From the NCBI GenBank assembly GCA_902605035.1, contig CACLBB010000002.1:1-64000 (forward strand): a DNA stretch of 64,000 bases, written 5' to 3'. A program made the translations under genes and the position numbers. Below, piece by piece: positions 43,997 to 54,506 of this stretch (positions are counted from its first letter, which is position 1; the number at the start of each line of letters is the position of its first letter). Source of the DNA: an uncultured Pelagibacteraceae bacterium. GTDB lineage: Bacteria > Pseudomonadota > Alphaproteobacteria > Pelagibacterales > Pelagibacteraceae. The notes below the pieces were generated by a model that saw only the letters and a list, made by a program, of their open reading frames with translations, was not told the origin of the DNA and made no database searches.

Positions 43997-46669
43997 ATGA
44001 AATTTAATAGTAAAAACTCCTTTAATTCTTTAGATACTATAAATTCTTCAGGTAAAGATTATAAAATTTTTAATTTAAAAATTGCTGAGAAAAATGGTTT
44101 AGAAGGAATTTCCAACCTACCAAAATCACTTAAGGTTTTACTAGAAAATCTTCTAAGATATGAAGATGATGTAACTGTAGATAAAAAACAAATTTTAGCT
44201 TTGAAAGAGTGGCTTAAAAATAAAAAATCTAATACAGAAATAGCTTACAGACCTGCAAGAACTTTATTACAAGATTATACAGGCATTCCTGCCATTGCAG
44301 ACCTTGCAGCGATGAGAGATGCTGTTAAAGAAAAAAATAAAGATCCAAATAAAATTAACCCATTATCTACAGTTGACTTAGTAATTGACCACTCAGTAAT
44401 GGTGGATGAATATGCTTCCGGTAAATCATTTAATCAAAATGTTGAAAAAGAATTTGCAAGAAACGAAGAAAGATATGCCTTTCTTAAATGGGGTCAAAAA
44501 GCTTTTGATAATTTTAGAGTTGTACCTCCAGGAACAGGTATTTGTCATCAGGTTAATCTAGAATATTTAGCTAAAGTAGTTTGGTCATCAAAAAGTGGTA
44601 AGGATCTTTATGCTTATCCAGACACCTTAGTTGGAACAGACAGTCATACGACAATGGTCAATGGATTGTCAGTTCTGGGATGGGGTGTTGGGGGAATAGA
44701 GGCAGAGGCAGCTATGTTGGGTCAACCTATTTCTATGTTAATCCCAGAAGTTATTGGAGTAGAGATCAAAGGAAAATTGCTTGAAGGATTAACAGCCACT
44801 GACTTAGTGCTAGCAATTGTTGAAATGCTGAGAAAAAAAGGTGTAGTAGGAAAATTTGTAGAGTTTTATGGAGAAGGTTTAAAAAATCTTACATTAGCTG
44901 ATAGAGCTACAATAGCAAATATGGCTCCAGAGTATGGTGCAACGTGTGGTTTTTTTCCAGTAGATGAAGAAACTTTAAAATACTTAAAACTTTCTGGCAG
45001 AGATAAAGAAACAATTGAACTTGTAGAAAAATATTCAAAAGCACAAGGTCTATGGGCAAGTAAAGGCATGGAGTTCACTGATAGTTTATCTTTAGATATT
45101 AGCACCGTAGTTCCAAGTATCTCTGGCCCTAAACGACCACAAGATAAAGTTTTGTTAACAGAATCTTCAACTAGATTTGCCAAAGCTTACAAAGAAAACA
45201 CAAAGAGAGAAAAACCTATCCAAGCAGAAGTTTCTGGCGCTGATTTCAAAATTACCGATGGAGATATCGTAATAGCGGCTATTACTTCTTGCACCAACAC
45301 TTCAAATCCAAGTGTAATGATTGGCGCGGGACTACTTGCAAAAAAAGCGACAGAAAGAGGTTTAAAAATTAAACCATGGGTAAAAACTTCTTTGGCTCCA
45401 GGATCTAAAGTAGTTACAGACTATTTAGAAAAAGCAGGTTTAAATAAATATTTAGATGAACTTGGATTTAATTTAGTTGGTTATGGTTGTACAACATGTA
45501 TTGGAAATTCTGGACCACTAAATAAGAATATTTCTGATGCGATACACAAAGAAAATTTATATGCAGTTTCAGTTTTATCAGGGAATAGGAATTTTGAAGG
45601 ACGAATAAGTCCAGATGTTAAAGCAAATTATCTTGCTTCTCCACCGCTTGTAGTTGCTTACGCTTTGGCCGGTAATATGAATTTTGACATGTATAAAAAT
45701 TCTCTTGGCACTGACAGAGAAGGTGAAGAAGTATTTTTAAAAGATATTTGGCCGAGTAATAAAGAAATTGAAGACATAATGTTAAAATCTATTAATGCAG
45801 AGATGTTTATTGATCGCTATTCAAATGTTTCAGAAGGACCTAAAGAATGGAGTGCAATAAAAACTGTAGATAGTAGTATCTACAATTGGGAAGATAATTC
45901 TACTTACGTAAAAAAACCTCCTTTTTTTGATAATTTGTCAGATCGGCCAGAAGGATTTAAACCAATCAAGGATGCAAGGTTATTACTTCTATTAGCTGAC
46001 ACAGTTACTACTGATCATATCTCTCCAGCAGGAAATATTAAAAAAGATAGCCCCACTGGAGATTATTTTATGAAAAACCAGGTCCAACAAAAAGACTTTA
46101 ATTCTTATGGGGCTAGAAGAGGAAATCATGAAGTAATGATGAGAGGCACATTTGGTAACATAAAAATTAGAAATGAAATGGCGCCAGGCACAGAAGGCGG
46201 ATTTACTACTTTACAACCAGAGGGGAAAGTTATGAGTGTTTATGATGCTGCCGTTGAATATAAAAAAAGAGGAAATGACTTAGTTGTGATAGCAGGGAAA
46301 GAATATGGCACTGGTTCTTCTAGAGATTGGGCAGCAAAAGGCACAAAACTTCTAGGCATTAAGGCTGTAATTGCGGAGAGCTTTGAGAGAATACATAGAT
46401 CTAATTTAATCGGGATGGGTGTTTTACCTCTTCAATTTAAAGAAGGCTTCGATAGAAAAAAATTGAAAATTACTGGCACTGAGTTAATTACAGTAGTTGA
46501 CATAGATAAGGGTGTTAAACCAAGAGAGGAAGTATCGTGCGAAATAAAATATAAAGACGGAACAAGTAAGACTATTAAAGTACTTTGTAGAATTGATACT
46601 CAAAATGAAGTTGAATATTATAAGAATGGTGGAATCCTTCAGTACGTTCTTAGAAATATGTTAAATTAA
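43997..46669 (+). CDS. acnA: aconitate hydratase A
   Basis: 4Fe-4S TCA-cycle enzyme that interconverts citrate and isocitrate. The 890 residues match AcnA. The cluster cysteines are C432 ([11 protein letters not shown]) and C498/C501 ([14 protein letters not shown]). The [28 protein letters not shown] and C-terminal [42 protein letters not shown] segments are diagnostic. The stop overlaps the prpD start by 1 base (TAATG), which suggests coupling to 2-methylcitrate or citrate-like chemistry. Confidence 0.97.
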   Translation: MKFNSKNSFNSLDTINSSGKDYKIFNLKIAEKNGLEGISNLPKSLKVLLENLLRYEDDVTVDKKQILALKEWLKNKKSNTEIAYRPARTLLQDYTGIPAIADLAAMRDAVKEKNKDPNKINPLSTVDLVIDHSVMVDEYASGKSFNQNVEKEFARNEERYAFLKWGQKAFDNFRVVPPGTGICHQVNLEYLAKVVWSSKSGKDLYAYPDTLVGTDSHTTMVNGLSVLGWGVGGIEAEAAMLGQPISMLIPEVIGVEIKGKLLEGLTATDLVLAIVEMLRKKGVVGKFVEFYGEGLKNLTLADRATIANMAPEYGATCGFFPVDEETLKYLKLSGRDKETIELVEKYSKAQGLWASKGMEFTDSLSLDISTVVPSISGPKRPQDKVLLTESSTRFAKAYKENTKREKPIQAEVSGADFKITDGDIVIAAITSCTNTSNPSVMIGAGLLAKKATERGLKIKPWVKTSLAPGSKVVTDYLEKAGLNKYLDELGFNLVGYGCTTCIGNSGPLNKNISDAIHKENLYAVSVLSGNRNFEGRISPDVKANYLASPPLVVAYALAGNMNFDMYKNSLGTDREGEEVFLKDIWPSNKEIEDIMLKSINAEMFIDRYSNVSEGPKEWSAIKTVDSSIYNWEDNSTYVKKPPFFDNLSDRPEGFKPIKDARLLLLLADTVTTDHISPAGNIKKDSPTGDYFMKNQVQQKDFNSYGARRGNHEVMMRGTFGNIKIRNEMAPGTEGGFTTLQPEGKVMSVYDAAVEYKKRGNDLVVIAGKEYGTGSSRDWAAKGTKLLGIKAVIAESFERIHRSNLIGMGVLPLQFKEGFDRKKLKITGTELITVVDIDKGVKPREEVSCEIKYKDGTSKTIKVLCRIDTQNEVEYYKNGGILQYVLRNMLN

Positions 46670-48174
46670 TGAGAAATATAACTGTAAAAGTACATCCATC
46701 AAAAGCTAATTTAAAAAAGAAAGATCAGTTAGCCTGGAAAATAGCAGAGATAGCATCAGATAAATCTAAGGTAAATAAAGATGCTGTTGAAATGGTTATT
46801 AATAGAATTATTGATAACGCATCTGTAGCTATAGCATCTTATAATAGGAAACCAGTCATTTCTGCAAGACAAATGGCTTTAGCACATCCAAGAAAAAATG
46901 GAGCAAATGTTTTTGGCCTAAATTCAAAAGTTAAAGTAGATTGTGAATGGGCAGCTTGGGCAAATGGTACGGCTGTAAGAGAATTAGATTATCATGATAC
47001 TTTTTTAGCAGCAGATTACAGTCATCCAGGAGACAACATACCAGCTATATTGGCTGTTGCTCAACAAAAAGGATGCAGTGGCATGGATCTTATAAAAGGT
47101 ATTCTAACTGGGTATGAAGTTCAAGTAAATTTAGTTAAAGGCATTTGTCTACATGAACATAAAATAGATCATATAGCTCACTTAGGTCCTAGCGTTGCTG
47201 CAGGATTAGGTACTTTATTAAAGTTAAACATAGAGACAATTTATCAATCTGTTCAACAAGCATTACATACTACGATTTCAACAAGACAATCTAGAAAAGG
47301 AGAAATTTCCAGTTGGAAAGCATTTGCGCCTGCGCATGCTGGCAAACTTGCAATTGAAGCAGTAGATAGGTGTATGAGAGGTGAAGGAGCACCTAGCCCA
47401 ATTTATGAGGGAGAAGATAGTGTAATCGCATATGTTTTGTCAGGACCAAAAAAGAAATATATTGTTCCTTTGCCAAGAATTAATGAACCAAAAAAAGCAA
47501 TTCTAGAAACTTATACCAAAGAACATTCTGCTGAATATCAATCACAAGCTTTAATCGATTTAGCAATAAGACTGAATAAAAAAATTAAAGACTTTTCAAA
47601 GATATCAAAGATAATAATTGAAACCAGCCATCATACTCACTACGTAATTGGCACAGGTGCAAATGATCCACAAAAAACGGATCCTAATGCAAGCAGAGAA
47701 ACACTTGATCATTCTATAATGTACATTTTTGCTGTAGCTCTAGAAGATGGACATTGGCATCATGTAAAGTCTTATTTACCAACTAGGGCAAGAAAAACAA
47801 GCACATTTAAGCTTTGGCGTAAGATTTCAACAAAAGAAGATCCTAGGTGGACAAAAAAATATCACAACCCGGATCCAAATAAAAAATGTTTTGGAGGAAA
47901 AGTAATAATTAAAATGAAAAATGGCAAATCAATTTCAGATGAAATAAGTGTTGCTGACGCTCACCCAGCTGGATCTAGACCTTTTAAACGAAAACAATAT
48001 ATTGAAAAATTCAAAACACTAACTGAAGGAATAATAAGTAAAAGAGAATCAGAGAGATTTTTAAAAATAGTTCAAAATTTAAGAAATCTTCAATCCAAAG
48101 ATCTTAATAAACTTAATATCGAAGTAAAAAAGCACCTAAAAAAACGCAAAAAGAACAGAAAATCAATATTTTAG
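46669..48174 (+). CDS. prpD: MmgE/PrpD family protein, probable 2-methylcitrate dehydratase
   Basis: Dehydratase of the methylcitrate cycle family, 501 residues. Family features are [26 protein letters not shown], the [37 protein letters not shown] active-site region, and [33 protein letters not shown] Lys/Arg-rich tail of about 20 residues ([15 protein letters not shown]) extends the end. It overlaps acnA by 1 base, but no prpB or prpC is in the window, so the methylcitrate cycle is not shown complete here. Confidence 0.88.
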   Translation: MRNITVKVHPSKANLKKKDQLAWKIAEIASDKSKVNKDAVEMVINRIIDNASVAIASYNRKPVISARQMALAHPRKNGANVFGLNSKVKVDCEWAAWANGTAVRELDYHDTFLAADYSHPGDNIPAILAVAQQKGCSGMDLIKGILTGYEVQVNLVKGICLHEHKIDHIAHLGPSVAAGLGTLLKLNIETIYQSVQQALHTTISTRQSRKGEISSWKAFAPAHAGKLAIEAVDRCMRGEGAPSPIYEGEDSVIAYVLSGPKKKYIVPLPRINEPKKAILETYTKEHSAEYQSQALIDLAIRLNKKIKDFSKISKIIIETSHHTHYVIGTGANDPQKTDPNASRETLDHSIMYIFAVALEDGHWHHVKSYLPTRARKTSTFKLWRKISTKEDPRWTKKYHNPDPNKKCFGGKVIIKMKNGKSISDEISVADAHPAGSRPFKRKQYIEKFKTLTEGIISKRESERFLKIVQNLRNLQSKDLNKLNIEVKKHLKKRKKNRKSIF

Positions 48175-48210
48175 AGCAAATGTAATAAATTAATAATTAT
48201 CTTTATAGTT

Positions 48211-48240
48211 GCTTTTTTACAACACAAAAAGCTTGTAAAA
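48211..48240. repeat. two overlapping, mutually exclusive inverted repeats downstream of prpD
   Basis: GCTTTTT/AAAAAGC (48211-48217 with 48226-48232) and TTTTACAA/TTGTAAAA (48215-48222 with 48233-48240) share bases, so only one can form at a time. They lie 37 bases after the prpD stop in a 183-base gap that holds no gene I can support. A transcription end or a small operator is possible, but in DNA this AT-rich such pairs can occur by chance. Confidence 0.3.
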
Positions 48241-48357
48241 TCATCATTTTTCAACAATTCTTATTACCCAACAACCCTTAATTGATGGACATTATGGCTA
48301 AATTTATTTAAAAAATGAGCTTATCGATAATAATAAGTTAATAAGAAAGTATATACT

Positions 48358-49023
48358 ATGAAAAAATATTTAATTGCTCTAGCGACTTCAATGCTATTAA
48401 GCACGTCTGTTTTTGCAGGCAGCTTTGGTGTGGGTGTTTCTGGAACATTTTTTAACATAGATGCTGATGTAAAAGAGGTAACATCAACAAGCGACACGAA
48501 TTCAGGTTCTAATACAAATACAGGTTCAGTTAGCCACAATGGTGTTGCAGCTGGGTCAATTTTTGCAGAATACACATTCGACGCTTATCCAGTAACTTTA
48601 GGATTTGATGTTGTACCAGGATCTGCCGATGTAAGTAAAAACTTGCAAAGTAGAACTGAAACTCCTACTTCAGGAACAAACGAGGATACAAGCACAGACT
48701 ATACAGCGAATGCTGAAATAGAAAATTTGATGACAGTTTACCTCGAAGTACCATTTTATTCAAATTTGTTTGCTAAAGTTGGTTACTCCGAAGCCGATGT
48801 AAATACAATAGAGTCTGGAGTTCAATCTTATGGTAACAGTTCAATAGATGGTGTAACTTATGGTTTAGGCTTTAAATCAGGTTCTGACGCTGGTCTAAAT
48901 TACAAGTTTGCTTATGAAGCAATGAATTTCGATACATTATCAATAGTTTCTGCGACTAGTAACACAGTTAGTGGTGATATCGACACAGAAGGTTTCAAGC
49001 TATCAGTAGTCTATAATTTTTAA
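48358..49023 (+). CDS. outer-membrane beta-barrel protein of unknown function
   Basis: A 221-residue exported protein. The signal peptide is clear (MKKYLIALATSMLLSTSVFAG, cleavage after VFA). The mature part alternates polar and hydrophobic residues as in a small barrel, with a Ser/Thr/Asn-rich, Cys-free loop at about 40-62 (TSTSDTNSGSNTNTGSVS) and another at about 97-113. It ends in VVYNF, a C-terminal aromatic signal for outer-membrane insertion. A porin or adhesin-like role is possible. The 183-base upstream gap implies its own promoter; a strong terminator follows. Confidence 0.75.
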   Translation: MKKYLIALATSMLLSTSVFAGSFGVGVSGTFFNIDADVKEVTSTSDTNSGSNTNTGSVSHNGVAAGSIFAEYTFDAYPVTLGFDVVPGSADVSKNLQSRTETPTSGTNEDTSTDYTANAEIENLMTVYLEVPFYSNLFAKVGYSEADVNTIESGVQSYGNSSIDGVTYGLGFKSGSDAGLNYKFAYEAMNFDTLSIVSATSNTVSGDIDTEGFKLSVVYNF

Positions 49024-49044
49024 TATTAAAAATTTAAGAAAACT

Positions 49045-49078
49045 AAAAAACCCTCTCTTATAAAGAGAGGGTTTTTTT
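49045..49078. terminator. bidirectional intrinsic terminator between barrel gene and gcvP
   Basis: A 9-bp perfect GC-containing stem CCCTCTCTT/AAGAGAGGG (49051-49059 with 49063-49071) with a 3-base loop, six As before (49045-49050) and seven Ts after (49072-49078). It works on both strands for the convergent genes. The gcvP stop codon (49079-49077) lies within the terminator's T/A tract. Confidence 0.92.
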
Positions 49079-51944
49079 ATGCAGCTTCTTCTTTGTACTC
49101 ATCCATAGAAGGACAAGAGCAAACTAGATTTCTATCACCATAAACATTATCCACTCTAGCGACAGGCGCCCAATATTTATTATTTTTTACATACTCATTA
49201 GGAAAAGCCGCCTCCTCTCTGGTGTAACTATGTTTCCACTCATTAGATGCTAATTCAACATAAGTATGTGGAGCGTTTTTTAATGGATTATCAATTTGAT
49301 CAAATTTCTGAGACTCAACTTTATTAATTTCTTTTTTAATTTGAATTAATGCATTACAAAACTTATCTATTTCTTCCAAATTTTCACTTTCAGTTGGTTC
49401 TATCATAATAGTTCCAGCAACTGGCCAAGACATAGTTGGTGCATGGTAACCGAAATCAATTAATCTTTTTGCTAAATCTTCTTCTGAAACTCCTGAACTA
49501 GCTTTGATTGGCCTTATATCAATTATACATTCGTGCGCAACATTTCCATTATTTCCTGTATATAAAACTTTATAATCTGAAGATAATTTTTTTGAAATAT
49601 AATTTGCGTTTAAAATTGAAACTTGAGATGCTTTTTTTAATCCCTCTGCTCCCATCATTTTAATATACATCCAAGATATTGGAAGAATGCTTGAGCTTCC
49701 CCAAGGAGCTGCTGAAACTGCTCCCATTCCATTTTTTGGTCCAGACTCTTTAATGATTTTATGTCTTGGTAAAAAATCAGCTAAATGTTTAGCGCAAGCT
49801 ATTGGTCCCATTCCTGGTCCACCTCCACCATGTGGTATGCAAAATGTTTTGTGTAAATTAATATGGCAAACATCTGGTCCAAATTTTCCTGGTTTAGCGA
49901 CTCCCACCAAGGCATTGAGATTTGCTCCATCCATATAAACTTGTCCACCTTGTTTATGAATAACCTCACAAATTTCAATTATCTTCTCCTCAAAAACTCC
50001 ATGTGTTGAAGGGTAAGTTACCATTAAAGCAGCTAAATCTTTCGAGTACTTTTCTGCTTTATCTTTGAGATCGTTAATATCTACGTTTCCATCTTTATCA
50101 CAATTAACGACCACGACCTTCATTCCGCACATTTGGGCACTAGCCGGATTAGTTCCATGAGCTGAATTTGGAATTAAGCAAACATCTCTATTTTCTTGTT
50201 TATTATTTTTATGAAATTTTCTAATCGTCATTAAACCAGCATATTCGCCTTGAGCTCCAGAATTTGGTTGTAATGAAACAGCGTCAAATCCAGTAATTTC
50301 TTTAAGGTCATTAATCAAATCTTTAAAAAGTGTTTTATAACCTTCCATTTGGCTAGTAGGTACAAAAGGGTGTGGCAATGAAAATTCTTTCCAAGTAATA
50401 GGCATTAGTTCTGCTGTTGCATTAAGTTTCATTGTGCAAGAGCCTAATGCGATCATAGATCTGTTTAGCGCAATATCACAATCCTCAAGTTTTTTTAAAT
50501 ATCTGAGCATTTCAGTTTCAGAATGATATTTGTTAAAAACAGGGTGAGTTAAGTATTTTGATGTTCTTAAAAGATTTTTTGGAATATTATCCAGTTCAAC
50601 TTTTACATCCTGTTTAATAGTTTTGGAAATTCCAAATATCTTTAATAGACAGTTTACATCACAAAGTTTTTTCGCTTCATCAAATGCAACAGATATGTTT
50701 TTTTCATCAACTTTTCTTAAATTAATCTTTTCTTTTAATGCAGCTTGAAATATTGAGTTTGTTTTTTCATTTGTTTTAATTGTAACAGTATCAAAAAAAT
50801 GGTCTGACAAAATTTGATATCCACCTCTTACAATTTCGTCTGCAAATATTTTCGCTAATTTAGAAGTTCTATTAGCAATTTTAAGTATTCCATCAGGACC
50901 ATGGTAAATTGCAAAAGCCGCAGAAATTATTGCCAATAATGCTTGAGCAGTACAAATATTGCTTGTCGCTTTATCCCTCCTGATATGTTGCTCCCTAGTT
51001 TGTAAAGATAGCCTATATGCTTTTTTTCCGTGGCGATCTTTTGAAACACCAATGATTCTCCCAGGCATTGATCTTTTAAATTCTTCCTTAGTAGCGAAAA
51101 AAGCTGCGTGAGGCCCTCCATATCCCATAGGAATACCAAATCTTTGAGCACTACCGACTGCAATGTCAGCCCCGAGTTCAGCGGGTGTTTTTAATTTAGT
51201 CAATGCAAGTAAATCGCAAACTAAAATAGCTTTTCCATTTTTCTTATGAATTTGACTTATACTTTCGCTAGGATCTATAACGTCTCCTAAAGTTCTAGGG
51301 TAAGATAAAACTCCACAGATAATATTTTCATTAATTTTTACGAGCTCTTGTTTTTCATCACCTATAATTAATTCTATATCAAAAGGATCTGTTCGAGTTT
51401 TAATAAGATCTATTGTCTGAGGGTTACAATTACTTGATATAAATATTTTTTTTGATTTTGTTTTATCCAATCTTTGAGATAGACCTACTGCCTCTGCAGT
51501 TGCAGTCGCCTCATCTAATAAAGAAGCATTTGCAATATCCATTCCTGTGAGATCAATTATTGTTTGTTGAAAATTTAAAAGCATTTCAAGACGTCCTTGA
51601 GCAACTTCAGGCTGATAAGGTGTGTAGGAAGTGTACCATCCTGGGTTTTCAAGAATATTTCTTAAAACTACATTAGGAGTAATAGAATTATAGTATCCCA
51701 TACCAATAAAATTTTTAAAAATTTTATTTTTTTTTGAAATTAATTTTAATTTTTTTAAAGCATCATTTTCAGATAATGGTTCATCTATTTTTAGATCCTC
51801 TTTTAGCAAGATCTTTTCTGGCACAGTATTTATCATTAAATCTTTGAGAGATTTATATCCCACATAATTTAACATTTTGGACTGATCTTCATCTGAAGGG
51901 CCTATATGTCTTTTTATGAATTCTTTTGAATTATCATCAATCAT
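49077..51944 (-). CDS. gcvP: glycine dehydrogenase (decarboxylating), P protein
   Basis: PLP enzyme of the glycine cleavage system that decarboxylates glycine and loads aminomethyl onto GcvH. The 955 residues form the single-chain type with two PLP-fold halves. N-terminal FIKRHIGPSDEDQSKML and YTPYQPEVAQGRLEMLLNFQ are diagnostic; the PLP lysine is K699 in HINLHKTFCIPHGGGGPGMGP. It abuts gcvH (stop next to start) and is the last gene of gcvT-gcvH-gcvP. Confidence 0.98.
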   Translation of the reverse strand: MIDDNSKEFIKRHIGPSDEDQSKMLNYVGYKSLKDLMINTVPEKILLKEDLKIDEPLSENDALKKLKLISKKNKIFKNFIGMGYYNSITPNVVLRNILENPGWYTSYTPYQPEVAQGRLEMLLNFQQTIIDLTGMDIANASLLDEATATAEAVGLSQRLDKTKSKKIFISSNCNPQTIDLIKTRTDPFDIELIIGDEKQELVKINENIICGVLSYPRTLGDVIDPSESISQIHKKNGKAILVCDLLALTKLKTPAELGADIAVGSAQRFGIPMGYGGPHAAFFATKEEFKRSMPGRIIGVSKDRHGKKAYRLSLQTREQHIRRDKATSNICTAQALLAIISAAFAIYHGPDGILKIANRTSKLAKIFADEIVRGGYQILSDHFFDTVTIKTNEKTNSIFQAALKEKINLRKVDEKNISVAFDEAKKLCDVNCLLKIFGISKTIKQDVKVELDNIPKNLLRTSKYLTHPVFNKYHSETEMLRYLKKLEDCDIALNRSMIALGSCTMKLNATAELMPITWKEFSLPHPFVPTSQMEGYKTLFKDLINDLKEITGFDAVSLQPNSGAQGEYAGLMTIRKFHKNNKQENRDVCLIPNSAHGTNPASAQMCGMKVVVVNCDKDGNVDINDLKDKAEKYSKDLAALMVTYPSTHGVFEEKIIEICEVIHKQGGQVYMDGANLNALVGVAKPGKFGPDVCHINLHKTFCIPHGGGGPGMGPIACAKHLADFLPRHKIIKESGPKNGMGAVSAAPWGSSSILPISWMYIKMMGAEGLKKASQVSILNANYISKKLSSDYKVLYTGNNGNVAHECIIDIRPIKASSGVSEEDLAKRLIDFGYHAPTMSWPVAGTIMIEPTESENLEEIDKFCNALIQIKKEINKVESQKFDQIDNPLKNAPHTYVELASNEWKHSYTREEAAFPNEYVKNNKYWAPVARVDNVYGDRNLVCSCPSMDEYKEEAA

Positions 51945-52325
51945 TTAATTTGGATTTTCCTTACAAAATTTGTCATACTCATCTTTGGACATTAAAGAAT
52001 TAAACTCTTCTTTGTCTTTAACTTTTAATTTAAAAAACCAACTTGCACCCTCTGGATCTTTGTTAATACTACTTGGGTCATCTACTATAGATTTATTCCC
52101 TTCAGTAATTTCACCTGAAATTGGTGAATAAACGTCGCTAGCTGCTTTAGTTGACTCAACAACGGCTGCTTGGCCCTCTTTTTCCACTGACTTTCCTACA
52201 TCCGGAACTTCCGCAAAAACTATATCTCCAAGCAATTCAGTAGCATGTTTTGTAATACCAACTGTAGCCTCGTCTCCCTCTAAAGAAACCCATTCATGTT
52301 TTTTTGAAAATTTTTTTTCACTCAT
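51945..52325 (-). CDS. gcvH: glycine cleavage system H protein
   Basis: Lipoyl carrier of the glycine cleavage system, 126 residues. The lipoyl lysine is K60 in [46 protein letters not shown] at the start and [10 protein letters not shown] near the end are typical. It lies 14 bases after gcvT and directly before gcvP. Confidence 0.97.
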   Translation of the reverse strand: MSEKKFSKKHEWVSLEGDEATVGITKHATELLGDIVFAEVPDVGKSVEKEGQAAVVESTKAASDVYSPISGEITEGNKSIVDDPSSINKDPEGASWFFKLKVKDKEEFNSLMSKDEYDKFCKENPN

Positions 52326-52339
52326 TTCTACCTCTTTTA

Positions 52340-53434
52340 TTATTTAAAATAACTTTTTTTATAAAACGGAAGCCCTGAAATCTTTCCCCCATATTTTTTT
52401 CCTCTAATTTCAAGTTTTATGGGTGTTCCAATTTCAGCAAAATTTGATTTAACGTATCCCATAGCAACAGGCGCGTTAACGCTCGGGCCGAAAGTTCCAC
52501 TGGTTACAAGACCTATCTCGATATTATCAGTTGAAAAAATTTTTGTATTTTCCCTAGCTATAACTTTGCCTTCAGGTTTAATACCGACTCTAATTTTTTC
52601 ACTACCGTTAGTTAATAAATTTTTAATTTTATTCCAACCATTGAAACCTCCTAACTCTTTTCTTTTTTTCGCAATAGCCCATTTCAAATTAGCCTCTATG
52701 GGATTGATTTTCTCATTTAAATCATGACCATATAAACAAAGACCTGCCTCTAATCTTAGCGTATCCCTCGCACCCAAACCTATCGGTTTAACTTCGTTAG
52801 AAATTAGAAAATTAATTAGTTTTTCTACTTTTTTATTTGGGATAGAAATTTCAAAACCATCTTCTCCTGTATAACCCGATCTTGTAATGTATAAATTTTC
52901 ATTTTCATAATTAAAGTTGTTCCCTGTCATAAATTTTAAATTTGAAACACTGGGTATCAACTTTTCCAATATCTCGACTGATTTTGGCCCTTGTAAGGCT
53001 ATTAAAGATAAATCATTATCTAACAGCTGTTTATGATTTTTTTCTAAATATCTAGAAATTTGTTTTATATCGTTATCCTTACAAGCAGCATTCAAGATGA
53101 TACAAAATCCTTTTTCATTTTTTGTTACAATTAAATCGTCAATTATTCCTCCATCATTATTAAGTAAAAAAGAATATTTTGAGTGGTTGATTTTTAAAGA
53201 TTTTAAATCAGCAGGAATAATCTTTTCTAAAGCTTCAGTTAACGTTTGATCGCCCTCTAAAAAGAATTGTCCCATGTGTGATACATCAAAAAATCCTGCA
53301 TATGTTCTTGTAGATATGTGCTCTTTTACAATTCCGTCTTTATATTGGATTGGCATTTCATATCCAGCAAATGGAACAAATTTTGCTCCGAGATTTTTAT
53401 GAATATTGTATAAAGCTGTTTTTTGTACTTGCAT
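52340..53434 (-). CDS. gcvT: aminomethyltransferase, T protein of glycine cleavage
   Basis: Transfers the C1 unit from aminomethyl-GcvH to tetrahydrofolate, releasing ammonia. The 364 residues show [48 protein letters not shown] and [16 protein letters not shown], all family hallmarks. It is first in the gcvTHP operon, behind a tandem glycine riboswitch; the last riboswitch helix ends one base before its start codon. It receives glycine from the sarcosine oxidase/dimethylglycine dehydrogenase route encoded elsewhere in the window. Confidence 0.97.
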   Translation of the reverse strand: MQVQKTALYNIHKNLGAKFVPFAGYEMPIQYKDGIVKEHISTRTYAGFFDVSHMGQFFLEGDQTLTEALEKIIPADLKSLKINHSKYSFLLNNDGGIIDDLIVTKNEKGFCIILNAACKDNDIKQISRYLEKNHKQLLDNDLSLIALQGPKSVEILEKLIPSVSNLKFMTGNNFNYENENLYITRSGYTGEDGFEISIPNKKVEKLINFLISNEVKPIGLGARDTLRLEAGLCLYGHDLNEKINPIEANLKWAIAKKRKELGGFNGWNKIKNLLTNGSEKIRVGIKPEGKVIARENTKIFSTDNIEIGLVTSGTFGPSVNAPVAMGYVKSNFAEIGTPIKLEIRGKKYGGKISGLPFYKKSYFK

Positions 53435-53435
53435 A

Positions 53436-53599
53436 ATAACTCTTTTACCAGCCCAATCTGTCTTTTTACCTGAGAGATTTAATCCTTCGGTGAGGCCTAA
53501 GCCTTCTTTCCAGAGTTATCACTGTAACGGTCCGTTTGCCTGAGAGTTTCTTGGGTATTTGCTCCTTCGGCGCTAAATAAATTAGTCTCTCCCGTTACA
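53436..53599 (-). ncRNA. tandem glycine riboswitch, gcvT leader
   Basis: On the minus strand, aptamer 1 is closed by TGTAACGG/CCGTTACA (53599-53592 with 53530-53523) and contains CGCCGAAGGAGCAA and GAAACTCTCAGGCAAACGGAC. Aptamer 2 is closed by ATAACTCT/AGAGTTAT (53519-53512 with 53443-53436) and contains CACCGAAGGATTAAA and TCTCAGGTAAAAAGACAG. Both show the conserved glycine-riboswitch core. The aptamer-2 closing strand covers AGAG, the likely Shine-Dalgarno of gcvT, one base from the ATG. A TTGACA occurs at 53633-53628 but lacks a convincing -10. Confidence 0.95.
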
Positions 53600-53639
53600 T
53601 TCAGACTTTCTCCTAAATGAAATAAAATGTCAAATACTT

Positions 53640-54506
53640 TTAAACTACAAGAGACTTATTTTTGTCGAAACTTTTAATGATTATTGCGAATATTATTATT
53701 AAACCACCAATAAACACACCTGAAGGGGGAATTTCATTAATAAATATCCATACCCACAAAGGCGCAAAAATTGTTTCTGTGAGCATTAATAAACCAACTG
53801 TAGCAGATCTAGTTGTTCGTGAACCTATGGTAATACATATAAATCCAAAAGTTAGCTGGGGCACCCCTAATAAAAAACCCATCAAAATATCATTGTTACT
53901 AAAGCTAAAGTTTTCAGACATTATTAAAGCGTATAAAAATGTAAAAATAGATGCATACCAAATAGCTGGAACCATATCTAAATTAGAATTTTTTCTGACT
54001 ATCATTATTAAAATGGAAAAACTAATTGGTATTATCAGAGCAACTAAGTTACCAAAAAGTGTACCTGATGAAATTGAGTCTCCAACCATAACGCTTATCC
54101 CAGACATTGCTAAAACTATTGAAGAAAAACCTATCAATGACACTTTTTCCTTTAAGTAAAAATAGCCCATTATAGCTAAAAACATAGTTTGAGTGCTTAT
54201 TGTAAATACTACATTAGCTACAGAAGTATTCATCATTGCAAAAACAAATGCTACAAAACTAAAAGACATTACAAATCCTCCTAATAATCCAGGCATCCCA
54301 GATTTTTTAATCATTTTAATTGTATTTTTTTTGTAGCTTAAAATTAAAAAAAATGTGACTCCCAAATAGAAGAAAAAAGATCTTAACAATAGAATTTCCC
54401 AAGGGCTGGTTGTTTCGAAAGATCTCACAATGAAACCACCCCAACTTAAACAAAAGCCGCCAAATAATAAAAGTAAGTACCCAGGAATTTTGTACAAAAA
54501 TTTCAT
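53640..54506 (-). CDS. DMT (EamA) family transporter
   Basis: Ten-helix DMT exporter of 288 residues with two repeats: LLLFGGFCLSWGGFIVRSFETTSPW at the start and GNLVALIIPISFSILIMIVRK in the middle, ending in an Asp/Lys-rich short tail. It directly follows the MATE gene on the minus strand with no gap. Its stop lies 40 bases upstream of the glycine riboswitch, so gcv transcription may start inside or just after this gene. The substrate is unknown. Confidence 0.88.
   Translation of the reverse strand: MKFLYKIPGYLLLLFGGFCLSWGGFIVRSFETTSPWEILLLRSFFFYLGVTFFLILSYKKNTIKMIKKSGMPGLLGGFVMSFSFVAFVFAMMNTSVANVVFTISTQTMFLAIMGYFYLKEKVSLIGFSSIVLAMSGISVMVGDSISSGTLFGNLVALIIPISFSILIMIVRKNSNLDMVPAIWYASIFTFLYALIMSENFSFSNNDILMGFLLGVPQLTFGFICITIGSRTTRSATVGLLMLTETIFAPLWVWIFINEIPPSGVFIGGLIIIFAIIIKSFDKNKSLVV

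Noticed and set aside
53662-54159. A 165-codon open frame on the plus strand
   Set aside because: It is antisense to the well-supported EamA gene, has no recognisable domain and mirrors its hydrophobic codons; AT-rich DNA gives such frames often.
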